A stretch of DNA of 64,000 nucleotides from Metallyticus violacea (taxonomy: Eukaryota; Arthropoda; Insecta; Mantodea; Metallyticidae). Numbering within the stretch: the stretch's first letter is position 1; each line of letters starts with the position of its first letter. This document shows, in pieces, positions 23,390 through 34,579 of the stretch. A program made the position numbers and the translations under genes. Under the pieces are notes generated by a model. That model was not told the origin of the DNA. It saw only the letters and a program-made list of their open reading frames with translations, and ran no database searches. The stretch is taken from positions 32,523,501-32,587,500 of the forward strand of contig CM060831.1 in assembly GCA_030762175.1 (NCBI GenBank). The letters are read 5' to 3'.

Positions 23390-24900
23390 CCGCCACTCAC
23401 GACTTCCATAACCGTGCTTTTCATACATCTAGAAACGTCTGTATCAAAATTCACTGAATTGCGTTCATTTGTTTGATAGTTATAAGCTAAAACCTGGGAA
23501 AGATGGTGGGTGAAACATCGTCTATATCACATGTACTCTACATGAATTGAGAATTGAACTAAAGTTTACAAGAAAAAATATTATACAATCTGATATTTAA
23601 ATATTCCTCTTACAGTAAATATAAAAACCGCTCTTTGAGTGTCATTTTTAGAAATACATTGTGGTTTTTGTGGTTGTTAACTATGAATCGATTATTTATT
23701 GAGACTAGATCCTACCGTTGATTGCCGGAAGTTTACTTTGCCTAGAGGGGTCACCATGATTGATGAACATTCTCATTGTTAACATTGACACTAGGGATTT
23801 CCAAAGCTCTGGAAACAGCCAGCAATGTTTTTTCGCTGTTATGATTGATTCATCAGAATCCCAGTAAGTTTTTATGTCGGTTAGTTTCAACGCACTGTTT
23901 ACTTGTGTCGCGGCATATAGACACAATAATAAAACGCATAATTGTTTTGTAAGGGCTCTGGGATTCCCTTAGCAAAACTTGCTATAAGCGGTACCATTGG
24001 AAGCCTCTTCCCTTTACAGTTTAGTTTATTAACACACATACACATTCATGAACATTAACTACGTCGATCATTGCTTTACCTTGTTGATGTTCAGTTTTTC
24101 ATTTTGCCATCTCCATGACTGGTAACAGATAACAAAAAACCATAAACGCGGTTCTCCCCACCTAAATTCAGCATAACTGCACTAGAAAGCGAAATATGCA
24201 TGCAGCCAAGGAGATTTGTAAGGCAATCGTTTATAGTTTAGCTGTTAATGTTTATATTTTGTTTTCAGGCGAATATTGTTTACTTTATTATTCATTTTTT
24301 AATATTGAACTCCCCAAGGACGCGAATGCTCTTCACGACGAATTTCGTTGCGAAAAAGAGTGGAACATTTATATAGGGTCAAAAAGGTGTTATGATTTCG
24401 ATCTCTAGGAATAAAGAAACTTCGAAGCTATCTTTTGATAAACCCTGCTGCAGGTTTTGGGTTAGTATAGAATGATTTATTATCACGATATAGCTTACGA
24501 TATCAAGGGGTATGTGTTCAGGGCGTTAATAAGAAGTAATGTGCAGAAGAACCAAATTTTGCACAAGCTTTCTCTCTGTTCCTTAGGACAAAGGCTAAAT
24601 GTCATGTAGCAAAAGTTGATTTCTCATAAATATTCCTAAGCATTAAATCAATTGACGTTAATGCTCTATTACTGAACTTCTAGATGCTTCCTTTCCAATG
24701 CGTTCTTTGTGCAAAACTACCAGTAAGCTCACTCTTAACCTTAATGTAGGCATATTCAGTTAATATAAATAACAGCTTAAGAAGAATATCTGACAAATAT
24801 ATGCCTTTCAAATTCATAAACTTATAAGCTATAAAGTTATTGTGAACTAAATGAAATCTACTGGTTAAATATCCATCTGCAAGAGTCTGTTAACTCATTT
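23390..24900. other. Unannotated DNA
   Basis: No firm feature. The minus-strand frame at 23705-23926 (LTDIKTYWDSDESIITAKKH) faintly resembles the start of a transposase N-terminus, but not enough to call. Confidence 0.3.
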
Positions 24901-24910
24901 TACAATAATA

Positions 24911-26497
24911 AAGGAGAAGGTGATAATATGGCCCCTGCTTGTAATACGGCACCCCTACTTTTTGGTCCTGTGTTATGCTGAATATCTACTTCAAACTATT
25001 CTTATCGTGATCGTTTACACACCAGTTATGCTGCTGAGATCTGTCTGCAAGTAATGTAACACATTGTGCGATTTTCTATTTTACGGATTATTGAAGTTAT
25101 TATTTATATGTAAAGAACTGTGATTTGTTTACTACTGAGGATCTTGTGCTTCCATAACTTTAGTATATGAATTAGTTTTATTAATAATGTAACCTGAAAT
25201 TCTGCATAACTAGTAGAAAATGTATTTCTTTTAGGTAATTGTATAACATGGCGCTGATGGTAATATGGCACCCCTCATTATTTGAGGTGTCTTATTACAT
25301 GCAACTCTTTTAAATACCAAGTGATGAAATTGTGTTATTTCTGATATGACTAGAAAACAGACTGACCCCCCGCACACTAATAAAAGAAAACATAGAAGCA
25401 ATGGTTAAAGCAGTTAAGGCCGTCAGGGGCAAAAGAATGGGATTTTAAAAAGCGGTACGGGAATTTTTCAGTTCCTAAGACTACTTTAAGATGCTTGGTT
25501 GCAGAAAAGGAGACATCTCCAGAGGATGTAGCATCTAAGAAGTTGGTAGGAAGATAATTGTGACTGCTGGGTTAGAAGAAGAACTCCTAAAGTATCTGCT
25601 TGTTATGGAAAGTAAATATTTTGGTTTCCCTAGAAAAGAATCGTTTGATGGGCTATCAACCTACTGAGGTCAGTCTTAATGTTCCTTCCACTTCAGATGT
25701 TAAACGGCCATATTTCTCCAGAACATACATGTCCTGTTCCTCAGCCAAAGAAGAAGAGCTCAAACCGTGGTCGGAAGGCATCTACAGCAGCACTTATTAC
25801 AGCTTCCCCATACAAAAGAAATTTAGCAGATGGGGAGAATAAACGCAAAATCAAGAAAGGTAGACCTGCTCAAACATCCCTTCTTGATACGCAGAATAAG
25901 GCGAAAAATGCAAGAAGAAGGAAGAAAAGAACACTGTGATAAATATGTCGAATGTGAAGTTTCTGATGATCATGTGCCCATGCTACTGACAGCAATGAGG
26001 CAGAGAACCGTCTCCAAATGAGGAGGACCAGGTGCTTTTTCTGGAATGGAAAACTTTTGGAAGACAAGCAAGAAGAAGAATGTGCTGGATGTGAAGGAGC
26101 AGATTACTGTACATTACAGTGAAACTGATCTCCCTAAGACAGTTTTTCATCTTTTTATGCAGCTTTAGATAAATCTGTGGGTTAGCAAAACACAGAAATA
26201 TAGTTTTACTCCTTTAATTTAGTCTTATTTTGTTTATTTCTCTTTCCTGTCCAGTAATTGTATTTAATACATGGAGGGGGGAGGTATTTCCAACACATTT
26301 GTCGTGAGAGAATAGTAACACATATTTCTATAAATAAAATATATAAATAACTGCTTAACATACATGATTTAAATGATTGTGTGGGATGCAAAATTATATT
26401 ATCTATCTACTAATGTATGTTTTGAAAATATAACGGGTAAGCGTTCTCCTTAAGGAGGCCAAAACAAAAGTGGGTGCCATGTTACTACCTTTTCCTC
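24911..26497 (+). mobile_element. pogo/Tigger-like DNA transposon with both inverted repeats, internally deleted
   Basis: Left end AAGGAGAAGGTGATAATATG at 24911 pairs with the right end (reverse complement GAGGAAAAGGTAGTAACATG) at 26497. Both ends are flanked by TA (24909-24910 and 26498-26499), the target of this superfamily. Inside, a plus-strand relic starts with a psq-like helix-turn-helix (KMGFKKAVREFSVPKTTLRC after frame correction, 25430-25495). Then comes GLEEELLKYLLVMESKYFGFPRKE, and after that it jumps to the C-terminal tail with NVPSTSDVKRP, a lysine-rich stretch and ASTAALITASPYKRNLADGE. The DDE catalytic domain is absent, so this is a deletion derivative that could only move with an outside transposase. 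Confidence 0.85.
25385..25990 (+). pseudogene. pogo-like transposase remnant lacking the DDE domain
   Basis: N-terminal DNA-binding part at 25390-25620 and C-terminal basic tail at 25670-25940, joined without the roughly 200 residues of the catalytic domain. An in-frame stop follows RGKRMGF in the helix-turn-helix, and a frameshift precedes the tail. The tail is normally the last ~100 residues of jerky/Tigger-like proteins; here it keeps SSNRGRKASTAALITASPYK. Confidence 0.75.
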
Positions 26498-26509
26498 TAC
26501 TATTCTCAT

Positions 26510-26860
26510 TATTAGAGAAAATGTAGAGAGGTGTAGCAATTTTTCCAATTTATCTGCCCATTATAAGCCAAATCTGTTTATTACTCCGCATGCTGAATAC
26601 ACAAGTTTCAAAATGTCAACTAATTTATCAAAGTCAGTTCCTGATCCAGTGAAGAGTGCAATATATCTGGGCGAAAGTAAGCAACAACTTTAAGCAAGTG
26701 GAACGAATACATTCACTTAAACATTTAAAAATATATTCTACAAATAAACTCGAATGGATCGTTTAGCCTTTCTTCAACTCATATAGTAACCAATATCTAA
26801 CTGATCAACTTTTGAGAAAACACATTTTGAATGCCTACTACGCTAGAATTGTTAACTGCA
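26510..26860. other. Unannotated AT-rich DNA
   Basis: No recognisable feature between the pogo-like element and the next terminal repeat. Confidence 0.35.
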
Positions 26861-26864
26861 TTTA

Positions 26865-27130
26865 CAGAGAGGTTATTTGAAGTTACGGGCAGAGCGCGGC
26901 AGCGTACGGGAGAAGCCAATTGGCAAGATCGTATGATGATATATGCTTGTAGTTAGTTTGAAGGAAGCTTGTCAGCAAATTCCTGTGTTCCTCGATGCTT
27001 TCGTTGTGTATAAATTGTGTGCTAACAATTCTTCGTTAGTGAAGTCATTGCATAAATATAGTATTGAAGAACGGGTTTTTATGTACACTCTAAGAACAAA
27101 AAAAGCGTACTCTTGAAGTGTTAATGTCTT
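26865..27130 (+). mobile_element. DUF4817-type element end with transposase N-terminal remnant
   Basis: Starts TACAGAGAGGTTATTTGAAG, then GCGTACGGGAGAAGCC, the same terminal repeat as 39.2 kb. It continues with AATTGTGTGCTAACAATTCTTCGTTAG, which also matches inside 39184-39738 on the other strand. A short frame there reads KSLHKYSIEERVFMYTLRTKK, similar to the YT.EERVF start of DUF4817-type transposases. The rest of the element is not seen. Confidence 0.55.
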
Positions 27131-27700
27131 AAGTTCTACTCGACTCAGCGCTCGATTCACGATAGTCTCTGCGCACGGGTCTTTACAGCCTTTAACCTCA
27201 TTCTGTCATCAGCAGTCATACCGAGTTCTCCACGGCAGATGTATACTGATAGTAGAGCAGTTAAAAGCTGGGGAGTAGTGATAACTAGGGCCCGGGTTTT
27301 TAGATTTTTATAAACTCTGAATTAGTTTTTAACATGTTAAATTACTTTGTTTTAGTTCTTTAAACCCATTTAGTATAGTTTTTTAAGTTTCTCTTAGCTT
27401 AAGCAGAATAAACCATTGAACAAATATATGATAATTTATTTTAATTTAATTTTACTTGTATTTTCCATTGTTCTGAAACACAAAACTACATCAACACTTA
27501 AATTTACAAATCTTTTTAATGTCAGGGCACTGTATTTTTAAAGCTTTAAAGCACTAAACTTACTTAACACATTTCAAGTCTTTATAATATCAGATCGCTG
27601 TTTTTTTTAAAAAAAATTTAAAGTATTGATTTTTTTTCAAAAGTTCACTAAACTTAACTAAACATTATTTAATTATCTGGATTACTGTTGCACTGCACTA

Positions 27701-27722
27701 TTATATATATATATATATATTG
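27701..27722. repeat. (TA)n microsatellite
   Basis: About ten TA units, immediately next to the end of the hAT-like relic. Confidence 0.9.
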
Positions 27723-28530
27723 CTAGGTTTTCTATAGTGAAGTTTTTTCTGTTGTCTTTTAAAACATTCTTATAGTAAGAAAATGTTCTCTCGACACATC
27801 ATGAAATCATCGGTGCAAATTTCAATGAAGTCAGTGTGTTGGTCCCCACGGTAAATCGTCTGAAATTTTTCCCATGAAGAACAGCACAAACATTTTTAAT
27901 TGTTTCAAGCCCTGGGTTCCGCTGCAGAATTCTGGTGAGCTTCAAAGAACAGGTTGCTCTCACTGGCCCTGGTATTTCTTTCTTTGAAATTGTGTCAATG
28001 ATTTTCATTGCATTTTTTAATGATAAAGCTGCGGTTTCCAAATGTTCAATAGCTGCAGGAAGATCACTGAAATTAACCTTAATAAAGGCAAGCGAAGCAA
28101 TGTTGTTCTTATCATGAAGAGCCTTTGCTATGCAGGCTGAAACGTGTCTTGATGTCTTCAAAACAGCATAGAAAATGGTTGCCTGATTCCAAGTACCCCA
28201 GCGGATGATGATGGGTTCTAGAGATATTTGTGGTACATTTCCCTGAACATCTGAATGCACTGGTAGCTTTCAGAAACGCTTTCTTCATGGATGAAATAAC
28301 GTTGTTTACTCCTGGGAAATTGTTCCTAACCTCTTCAGCCAATATGTGTAAACCGTGAACATTGCTGATTAGGGCAGAAACTTTTCAATGTCTCTCCCGC
28401 CTGGATCATGCAAGTCACAAGCAATAGAAATTTCTCATCACGGTTTTCTGATGGTCATAGGATGCGTAAAGCGTCTCTGATGGTGTAGGCCGTGGTGCTG
28501 TCGCTCGGTTTGCCCCGCATCTTGCATAAT
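27720..28530 (-). pseudogene. hAT-like transposase relic (C-terminal half with dimerisation region)
   Basis: Read leftwards: MIQAGETLKSFCP (near 28410), then HGLHILAEEVRNNFPGVNNVISSMKKAFLKA (28350-28250, with a frame change), then PIIIRWGTWNQATIFYA, ASLAFIKVNFSDLPAAIEHLE, and finally CVERTFSYYKNVLKDNRKNF followed by TIENL. This order matches a hAT group of transposase-like proteins seen widely in arthropods, related to those containing CGGBP1-like fingers. The ERTFS.YK block is the hAT dimerisation signature. A single TGA at 27796-27798 interrupts the otherwise continuous last 180 codons, and at least one frameshift lies near 28250. The N-terminal zinc finger and the first catalytic residues were not identified. 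Confidence 0.75.
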
Positions 28531-28534
28531 ATGA

Positions 28535-29215
28535 GGCGGGGTTTACCAGGTTCTGTAAGCTCTAACTTACATCATGACGTAAGCAATGAAGTGACCTTTA
28601 CACAATTAAATGCAATGATTTGTCTTTGAAGTTAAGATGCACATTGTTGGCTAATGTTTTATAATTAAAAGTTTCGTAAATATTATTAAATTTAATTTTA
28701 GCAATTTAAAATATAATATTTAAATTTAATTGTAATAATTTGAAACGATAGTTTTAGCCATTTTTTAGGTTTCAGTGTCCTATTTAGCCATTTTTAGGTT
28801 TCATAACATTCAACTATGTGGCTCCCATGATAAAGAAACGGATAATTATGTTAACATATCACAGTTAGCTAGCAAGGAACAAAATAGATTAAAACCTAAG
28901 AATCTGGGATCTAGTGGTAGCAATTGCGGATATTGGAATGCTACCGATGGTAAACTATTTTATTTGTTATCTTTTGCAAGTAAGAATAATGTTAAAATAT
29001 ATATGATAATTAGCTTCCAATTGCAAATATTTATTTGTATTTTTAAGACATTTATGCAAAAAAAAGTAAATTTTTTTTTAAAAAAATATACAAAATGAAT
29101 TATTTAAATGAAATAAAGACAATTTAATTTTTTTTTTTTTAAGTTTTCACTATACAATGTGAATATAGCATTTATTTTTAAAATAAAAATGATTAATTTA
29201 CGTTTTTGTGTTTGA
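28535..29215. other. Unannotated AT-rich DNA
   Basis: No recognisable feature. The frame at 28775-29098 ends in lysine and phenylalanine runs and is not a convincing gene. Confidence 0.35.
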
Positions 29216-29225
29216 TTCAAATGTA

Positions 29226-29480
29226 CAGGGTGATTCGTTTGGGATATCAGGAAAGTAAAACAATAGATACAAGAAATGAATCATGTTTATTACCTGGTAA
29301 TGATGTACATATGTGTAGGAGAGTTAGGATTTTTTGTGTTTTTGTTTTTTGTGTTTTTGTTTTTTGTTTTGAGTCCAGCACATTAGCATTCACCATCACC
29401 GCAATTGCGGATCCTGCACAGAACCACGCGGACACATTTCACCACGTGGCAAGCAGCATTTCTGAAGCGCTCTGTTCAAA
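29226..29480 (-). mobile_element. Possible DUF4817-type transposon end
   Basis: The left edge TACAGGGTGATTCGTTTGGG resembles the CAGGGTGGTC terminus at 15885 and is a common style of end for this group. On the minus strand the stretch near 29500-29380 can be read as a degraded transposase C-terminus, but only in pieces. T-rich slippage sequence lies between. Weak call. Confidence 0.3.
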
Positions 29481-29551
29481 TCTTCTGTCGCAGGTCGGCT
29501 TCATTCTGTGGCTTTTGTGTGTGCACTGTTTACTTGACATATCCCCCCCCC

Positions 29552-29556
<5 letters not shown>

Positions 29557-29591
<35 letters not shown>
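29557..29591. repeat. (GA)n microsatellite preceded by a C run
   Basis: About 17 GA units after a run of nine C at 29543-29551. The arginine/glutamate-rich open frames across it are artefacts. Confidence 0.95.
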
Positions 29592-29594
<3 letters not shown>

Positions 29595-29599
29595 AACAA

Positions 29600-31060
29600 A
29601 TAAAAAAACCAGGAGGCATCATAGCAGCAAAGTTGAGATGGGCGTCATAAGCTGCGTCGATGCTTTGCTTTCGCTGAATGTGGTATCATGAGTTACTGTT
29701 CACGATCCTCTGGCACGTTGGGTGCGGAGTACCATGATAAGCGGCGAAGCGACTTACGTGGGCTTGTCGAATGGCTTACTGTTTGTTGCTATCACATGCC
29801 CTTCCGCCTGTGTGAGGCATTTGCCAAGAGCGTGATTTACCACTTAACAATGTCTCGATGTGAAGGAGCATAGAATCCAGTGACGTCATAAGTAATCAAC
29901 AACGTCCTGCGCGTGCAGATATCTAGAGGTAATGGAACAAACAGTACAACAATTTACTATTTACTATTTAATTTGTACTTTTTAGTCATATTAAGGTTAC
30001 TTTTTGTTTCTGCCTCATGTAACACTTGGGTTTACATTACATTTAACTTTTTTGCTCATGTATTTGGCGTGAATGTTTTTATTAAATAAGACAAGGTTTT
30101 CTGTTTATATTATGTTTATGTTTATTTTTCATTACAAATGAAACTGAACTTCTGAGGAAGTAATCGCGTCGCTTATTTTGTTTATTTATTTATTTATTTA
30201 TTTATTCTAGTTTCGTTTTTCAAAGACAACACATAATGAGACATTTGCCAACGTTGAATAAACCAATAGAGGATGATAGTATTGTCTCTTCAAACAGTAT
30301 AATGGACGGTGGACAAGCTGGCATGCTTTTACTCAGCCCATGTAAATTTACTTGACATGATATTAAAGTGTTTGTGCTTGATGGATATGGTTCACAAGTT
30401 GACAGCGTCTGACCAGAGACTCATCTCCCGAGAGATAATTGAAGGAACACAATTCTGTTTGAGGTTTCCGGTGCTCGGCATGTGTTCATATCGATTTGCG
30501 ATGCTCTCGCTGTGGGGCGCCTTGGTTCTTAATAAGTAAACGAGGTACTACAGCGCTCCCTGTTGCTTATTAACACACACGAGAGCTAGGTGCGGTAACA
30601 GCTCCCGAACGCGCTGTTGTTTTGAAAAACGCACTGTAACCGCTTTAGCTCCACTGATAACACCATTAACCATTCGCTCTCAATGTAGCAACTGAAATAC
30701 TATAAGACACTTTTGAGGTTAGCGTTACTTTCTGAAGAAAGACAAATCTTTTCCCAAACCTATATAGCATAATTCATTTCCTCTTAACAAATTTTCCAAT
30801 ATTTTTTATTTAGCAGCAAAATTCTTTGAATCTCATTTCCGCTTTCTTTTGACAGTATGAGATCCCCCCCCCCACAAAAATAACTGAAATACTTTATACT
30901 TTACATGTTAATACTTTACTTTAGTAACATTTAGTAACATTATTAACATACACAATGATTACCTATCATGCAGTTTGGTGTTCTACCATTGTATACGGCA
31001 TGTTTTATACGTTTTATCATCCTAGTGACTAATCATCACACTGCTTCCCTGTAACACTGT
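29600..31060. other. Unannotated DNA
   Basis: A stretch near 29640-29900 and 30400-30610 is less AT-rich than its surroundings and could be an old element or coding fragment, but I recognise no motif. A (TTTA)n tract lies at 30178-30207 and a C run at 30865-30874. Confidence 0.35.
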
Positions 31061-31070
31061 GCAGGACACT

Positions 31071-32116
31071 CTAGTCCACAAAAGTAAGATCTAATACATA
31101 CTAGTGTATTAGTATAAGTCCTTGTAAAGTATGGTTTTGTAACTTTCTGTTCCACGGAAGAAGTGCAACACCTATAAAGTATTAGTAAAAGTCACGTCAT
31201 ATAGGAGCAAGATGGAGCTACAGCTGTTTGCCTTATCTTGGATTAGGTTATGTCCACTCCTTAGGGATTTTTAATGTACAGAGCGGATTATTATCATTTC
31301 TGCTAACTGGGATTGTATTTTTCTGAGATATAATGATAATTTATATACTTTTTACGCATTTATCGATATTTAAGCGTAATAATCCACTTTCAGGCTACGG
31401 TTCATTGCAGCTGCATTTAGGAATATCAATTTCAGTCTTCAAGAGATGGTAAAAGACTCGAGCTTCCCGATTACTCTCGGTCATTTATTTTATTACTTTA
31501 TTAGTCCATTTGGTCACTTATATTTACATTTTGTGTATATTGCTTGACAACCTCGTTCTCACTATAAGCAAAACACTGGGAAAATTGTGTCAAAAGAGAT
31601 TATTTTAAAAGAGAATGAAGAATGAAAAGAAATTATTTTCGTGGCATGTAGCAAGAATCTTAATTACATTAACTAAAATCCTGGTCTGAAATATGCATTT
31701 GAGACAGGAAACGTTAATATTAGTCATAAACCGTACTTAAATACACTTAACCTAACTTTATCGTTTTATACAAATATTTATTTTTTATTTATGTATATTC
31801 CTACTCCTCATTATCATCACTTTCGCTAGTACTTAGCACATTTGGGTCAACTGACTCCCAAAATCATTAAAAAGATAATAAATTTTGTGCTAGCATTTGA
31901 AGTTATCAATGTTCCTACACTTTTAAAGAAATTTATACAATTACCAGTGCTCGACTAATACTAAAACTTCTGTGGAACAGAACAACGAAAAATCACTTGG
32001 ATTTGTAAGTACGGAGTTGTAAAGTAGCAGAAAACTTTGTGGGACAAAAGTTTACTAATAACTACAATTTACAAGTTCGTACAGTTGTAAACTATTAGAA
32101 TGCTTTTGTGAAACAG
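31071..32116. mobile_element. Candidate non-autonomous DNA transposon with repeated subterminal motifs
   Basis: Five copies of a loose motif CTGTTCCACAAAAG point inward. Two lie on the left in forward orientation: CTAGTCCACAAAAG at 31071-31084 and CTGTTCCACGGAAG at 31147-31160. Three lie on the right in reverse: 31967-31980, 32035-32050 and 32103-32116. The outermost pair extends about 30 bases with a shared TCTAATA downstream. No transposase frame lies between. Ends and target duplication were not settled. Confidence 0.4.
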
Positions 32117-32239
32117 GATCTGGAACTGTTTCGATGTTTTCTCTAAGTTCGTCTAGACTACGAGGAATAGGTATGAGATACTGTTCTTTCAGTATTCCCC
32201 ATAAAATGCATCACACAATTGTTTATTTGTTTTTTTTTT

Positions 32240-32455
32240 GTCCCATTCAAATCAGGGTGTGAAACGGCCGACAAATTTTGCTCAGAGGCCTCTTCTTACA
32301 GGCTTGAGGTTCTTTATCGTGTCGTAGATTTACGGCACGTAAAAGAAGTTCAAGCCTGAAAGAAGAGGCCTCTGAGCAAAATTTATGGGTCTTTTCACGC
32401 CCTGGATTGAATGGTGCGCTATTGACCAGAGATGAAACAGCGCCCTTAAATAAAC
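32240..32455. mobile_element. Gly/Glu-type SINE, head-to-head inverted dimer of two 3' halves
   Basis: The left arm (32240-32317) is the SINE 3' half on the minus strand, from TCCCATTCAAATCAGGGTG to GGCTTGAGGTTCTTTA. The right arm (32340-32455) is the same half on the plus strand, from GTAAAAGAAGTTCAAGCC to CCCTTAAATAAACA. They meet on an imperfect 22-base palindrome at 32318-32339, which is the internal palindrome of the SINE (CGTAAATTTACG in better copies). Both arms lack the tRNA head. The left arm also lacks about 30 bases before its 3' end, replaced by a T run. Confidence 0.85.
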
Positions 32456-32810
32456 ATAATAACACTATGCTTCAATCTTGTTTCGAGAGTTTATCCGCAC
32501 TACATCAGCGCTATACATACTGTAGCATGTCAACTTACCTCTTAGTCGGCCCCAGTCGATGCGCATGCGCAAAAAGTACTGATACAAATTTGGAGCTTTT
32601 TCCAAATTAAATATATGGTTAATAGGATAACGCTGATTTCATCTGTTTTTATGATGAAAAAATGTGTTTGCACCTTTATGGCTTGATACTTTACACCCTA
32701 TGGAAGAAGAGATTTACTACACCATCAGATGTGGCCAGCATAGCTTATTGCTAAGTTTAGTAGTACTTTAGAAATGTTCTCCTCACACTCAGACAAATCT
32801 GCTATGATGA

Positions 32811-33055
32811 GACCGCCTCCTTGGCATAGCGGTAGCGTTTGCGACTACTAATCTGGACATCCTAGATTCCAGTCCGGCCAGATTAAGCTTTCTGGTTTTT
32901 CCTTGCCCTGAAAAAATGAATGCCTGGACAGCTTTAAGGCACCAAAGACTGCGAGCTCATTTGCGCTATAATTTAATTCATATCCTTTTATTCATCCCTA
33001 GACAGTATTCTCGTCGCAAGAAGACAAATGCACTCAAAGCGACAATAAATATAAT
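32811..33055 (+). mobile_element. Rare tRNA-like SINE type C, plus-strand copy
   Basis: The head reads CCTCCTTGGCATAGCGGTAGCG (box A-like) and CTAGATTCCAGTCCGGCC (box B-like). A body follows with GGCACCAAAGACTGCGAGC, CATTTGCGCTATAATTTAATTC and CAATAAATATAA near the end. Part of the body recurs in inverse orientation at 35670-35775, which confirms it as a dispersed repeat. Confidence 0.7.
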
Positions 33056-33059
33056 TTTT

Positions 33060-34015
33060 AAATGCTATTATGTGGGCTGTTTCAATAAAGAATGATCATC
33101 ATTTTTACAGGCCTAATTTATCGCAAATTTTAGCTTTACAATATTTTGTTAGCTTAATGTGTACTGTGCACATGGTGCTAGTTTCATTACTCAGTTTCGG
33201 TTTGTATAACAAACACGTATTTAAAATTGTTCCATTCATTTAGAAAAACCCTGGCTTGTATTTAAGGCCTTTGAAGTATTGCGTTACTAAGATAGTGTAT
33301 TAAACTTAGTGCTTATGGTATAATTTGAAAATGGTTTTAAAGAAACTAAGTAAGTCAGGCTCTTCCGTTCGTGAACATAGCGGTTTTCTTATTTCAAGCA
33401 CTTCGTAGCCAGGTCAGACGAATTGCGTTTAGAGTTTATAATTAAATCTGAGCAGAGATGTCGTCAAATCGATTTTACAAGAACGCAAAAACTTGTGGCA
33501 TACATAGTTCTCTCCTGTCATATTCATCCAGGGAAGCAAAACAAACTTCTGCCGCCAAAGAAAGAATGTGACTGTTCTATATGTTCGAAAAACCGTCTTT
33601 GAATTAAAACAATGTCTGCTAGACTGAAAGACTAGACTCCATACCGCGAATAATTTATTTACTAATAAAATACTGAAAAGATAAGTAAAACAGACTCGGA
33701 CGCAATTTTGGAAACAGTTACTAAAACTTACTCAAGGGGTAGCGGCAATGATGAGAATGAAGAAACTGACGAAAACGATGGGGACAGTAGATACCGGCAG
33801 TGACGATGGATTTACAGACAGTTTCCTTGGTCCATTTACTGATCTTATCAGTAATTCATATATTTGTTTTACTTCTGCGAAATGCATAACAGCGAAATGT
33901 ATAATTGGAGTGGACTGGATTAAACTGATACGGATGGAGGAGGATATTTCGGTACTTTAGCTTTCTTGGTTCTTTTTGCCTACGCTCCCAGGAAGGAAGG
34001 AATGAGTCAGGGAGA
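33060..34015. other. Unannotated DNA
   Basis: No recognisable feature. The 70-codon frame at 33748-33960 has no motif. Confidence 0.35.
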
Positions 34016-34019
34016 CACT

Positions 34020-34279
34020 GGGCGGTCATAATCTACGGGAGAAACCTTTCCAAAGAGCAAGTTACTGCAAACGGCACATAGCACCAGCTCAACTTCGCCT
34101 GGCACTTTAGACTCTGTAACAGAAGCATTTTTTGTGTTGGAAATGGGAGAGCGGAAATGTCGCAGGGGAAACCAGGATAAAATCGAAGGCCAGAATGGCC
34201 GACTTCAAGGGATTTGAACCCGGAGCCTACCAAATGCGAGAACCAGACGTTACCCCCTGAGCCACCCCGCTCGTTGGGA
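34020..34279 (-). mobile_element. Rare tRNA-like SINE type D, minus-strand copy
   Basis: Reading leftwards from 34279: GCGGGGTGGCTCAGGGGGTAACG (box A-like), then CTCCGGGTTCAAATCCC (box B), then a body with TTTCCGCTCTCCCATTT. A second copy at 55585-55900 shares the head, the CCGCTCTCCCATT block and a GAGCTGG-rich block in the same order. Confidence 0.75.
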
Positions 34280-34313
34280 CGTAGCATAAGTATGCGTAAA
34301 CATGCTTAATAAG

Positions 34314-34569
34314 ACCGCCACGGGTGGGAGGACGTTAAGGCGCGGACTCGTGAGCGGGAGGTCTGGGGTCGATTCCCGCCAGGACCGTCCTTCCTGACTG
34401 AGGTTTTTTCCAGGTTTTTCTCAGTCCTCATAAAGGACAAATGCCGGGGAGGTACCTTAAACTTCCTTTAAAGAAATATACTCCTTTCCCAATTTATTAT
34501 TTCATCTCATGTATCATTAGTCCTGTGATATCTCAGCAGTAAAAACGGGCGTGAAATGCTATTAAAATA
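34314..34569 (+). mobile_element. Ser/Leu-type tRNA SINE, copy 5, with 9-bp target duplication
   Basis: Full copy with head CGGACTCGTGAGCGGGAGG, box B GGTCGATTCCCGC, and 3' end GGGCGTGAAATGCTA. It is flanked by CTTAATAAG at 34305-34313 and 34570-34578. Box A is altered (GGGTGGGAGGACGTTAAGG). It sits only about 35 bases from the type D element. Confidence 0.93.
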
Positions 34570-34579
34570 CTTAATAAGG

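Noticed and set aside
29206..29691. 161-codon open frame
   Set aside because: Crosses T-rich slippage sequence, a C run and a (GA)n tract. The protein is low complexity in those parts and has no motif.
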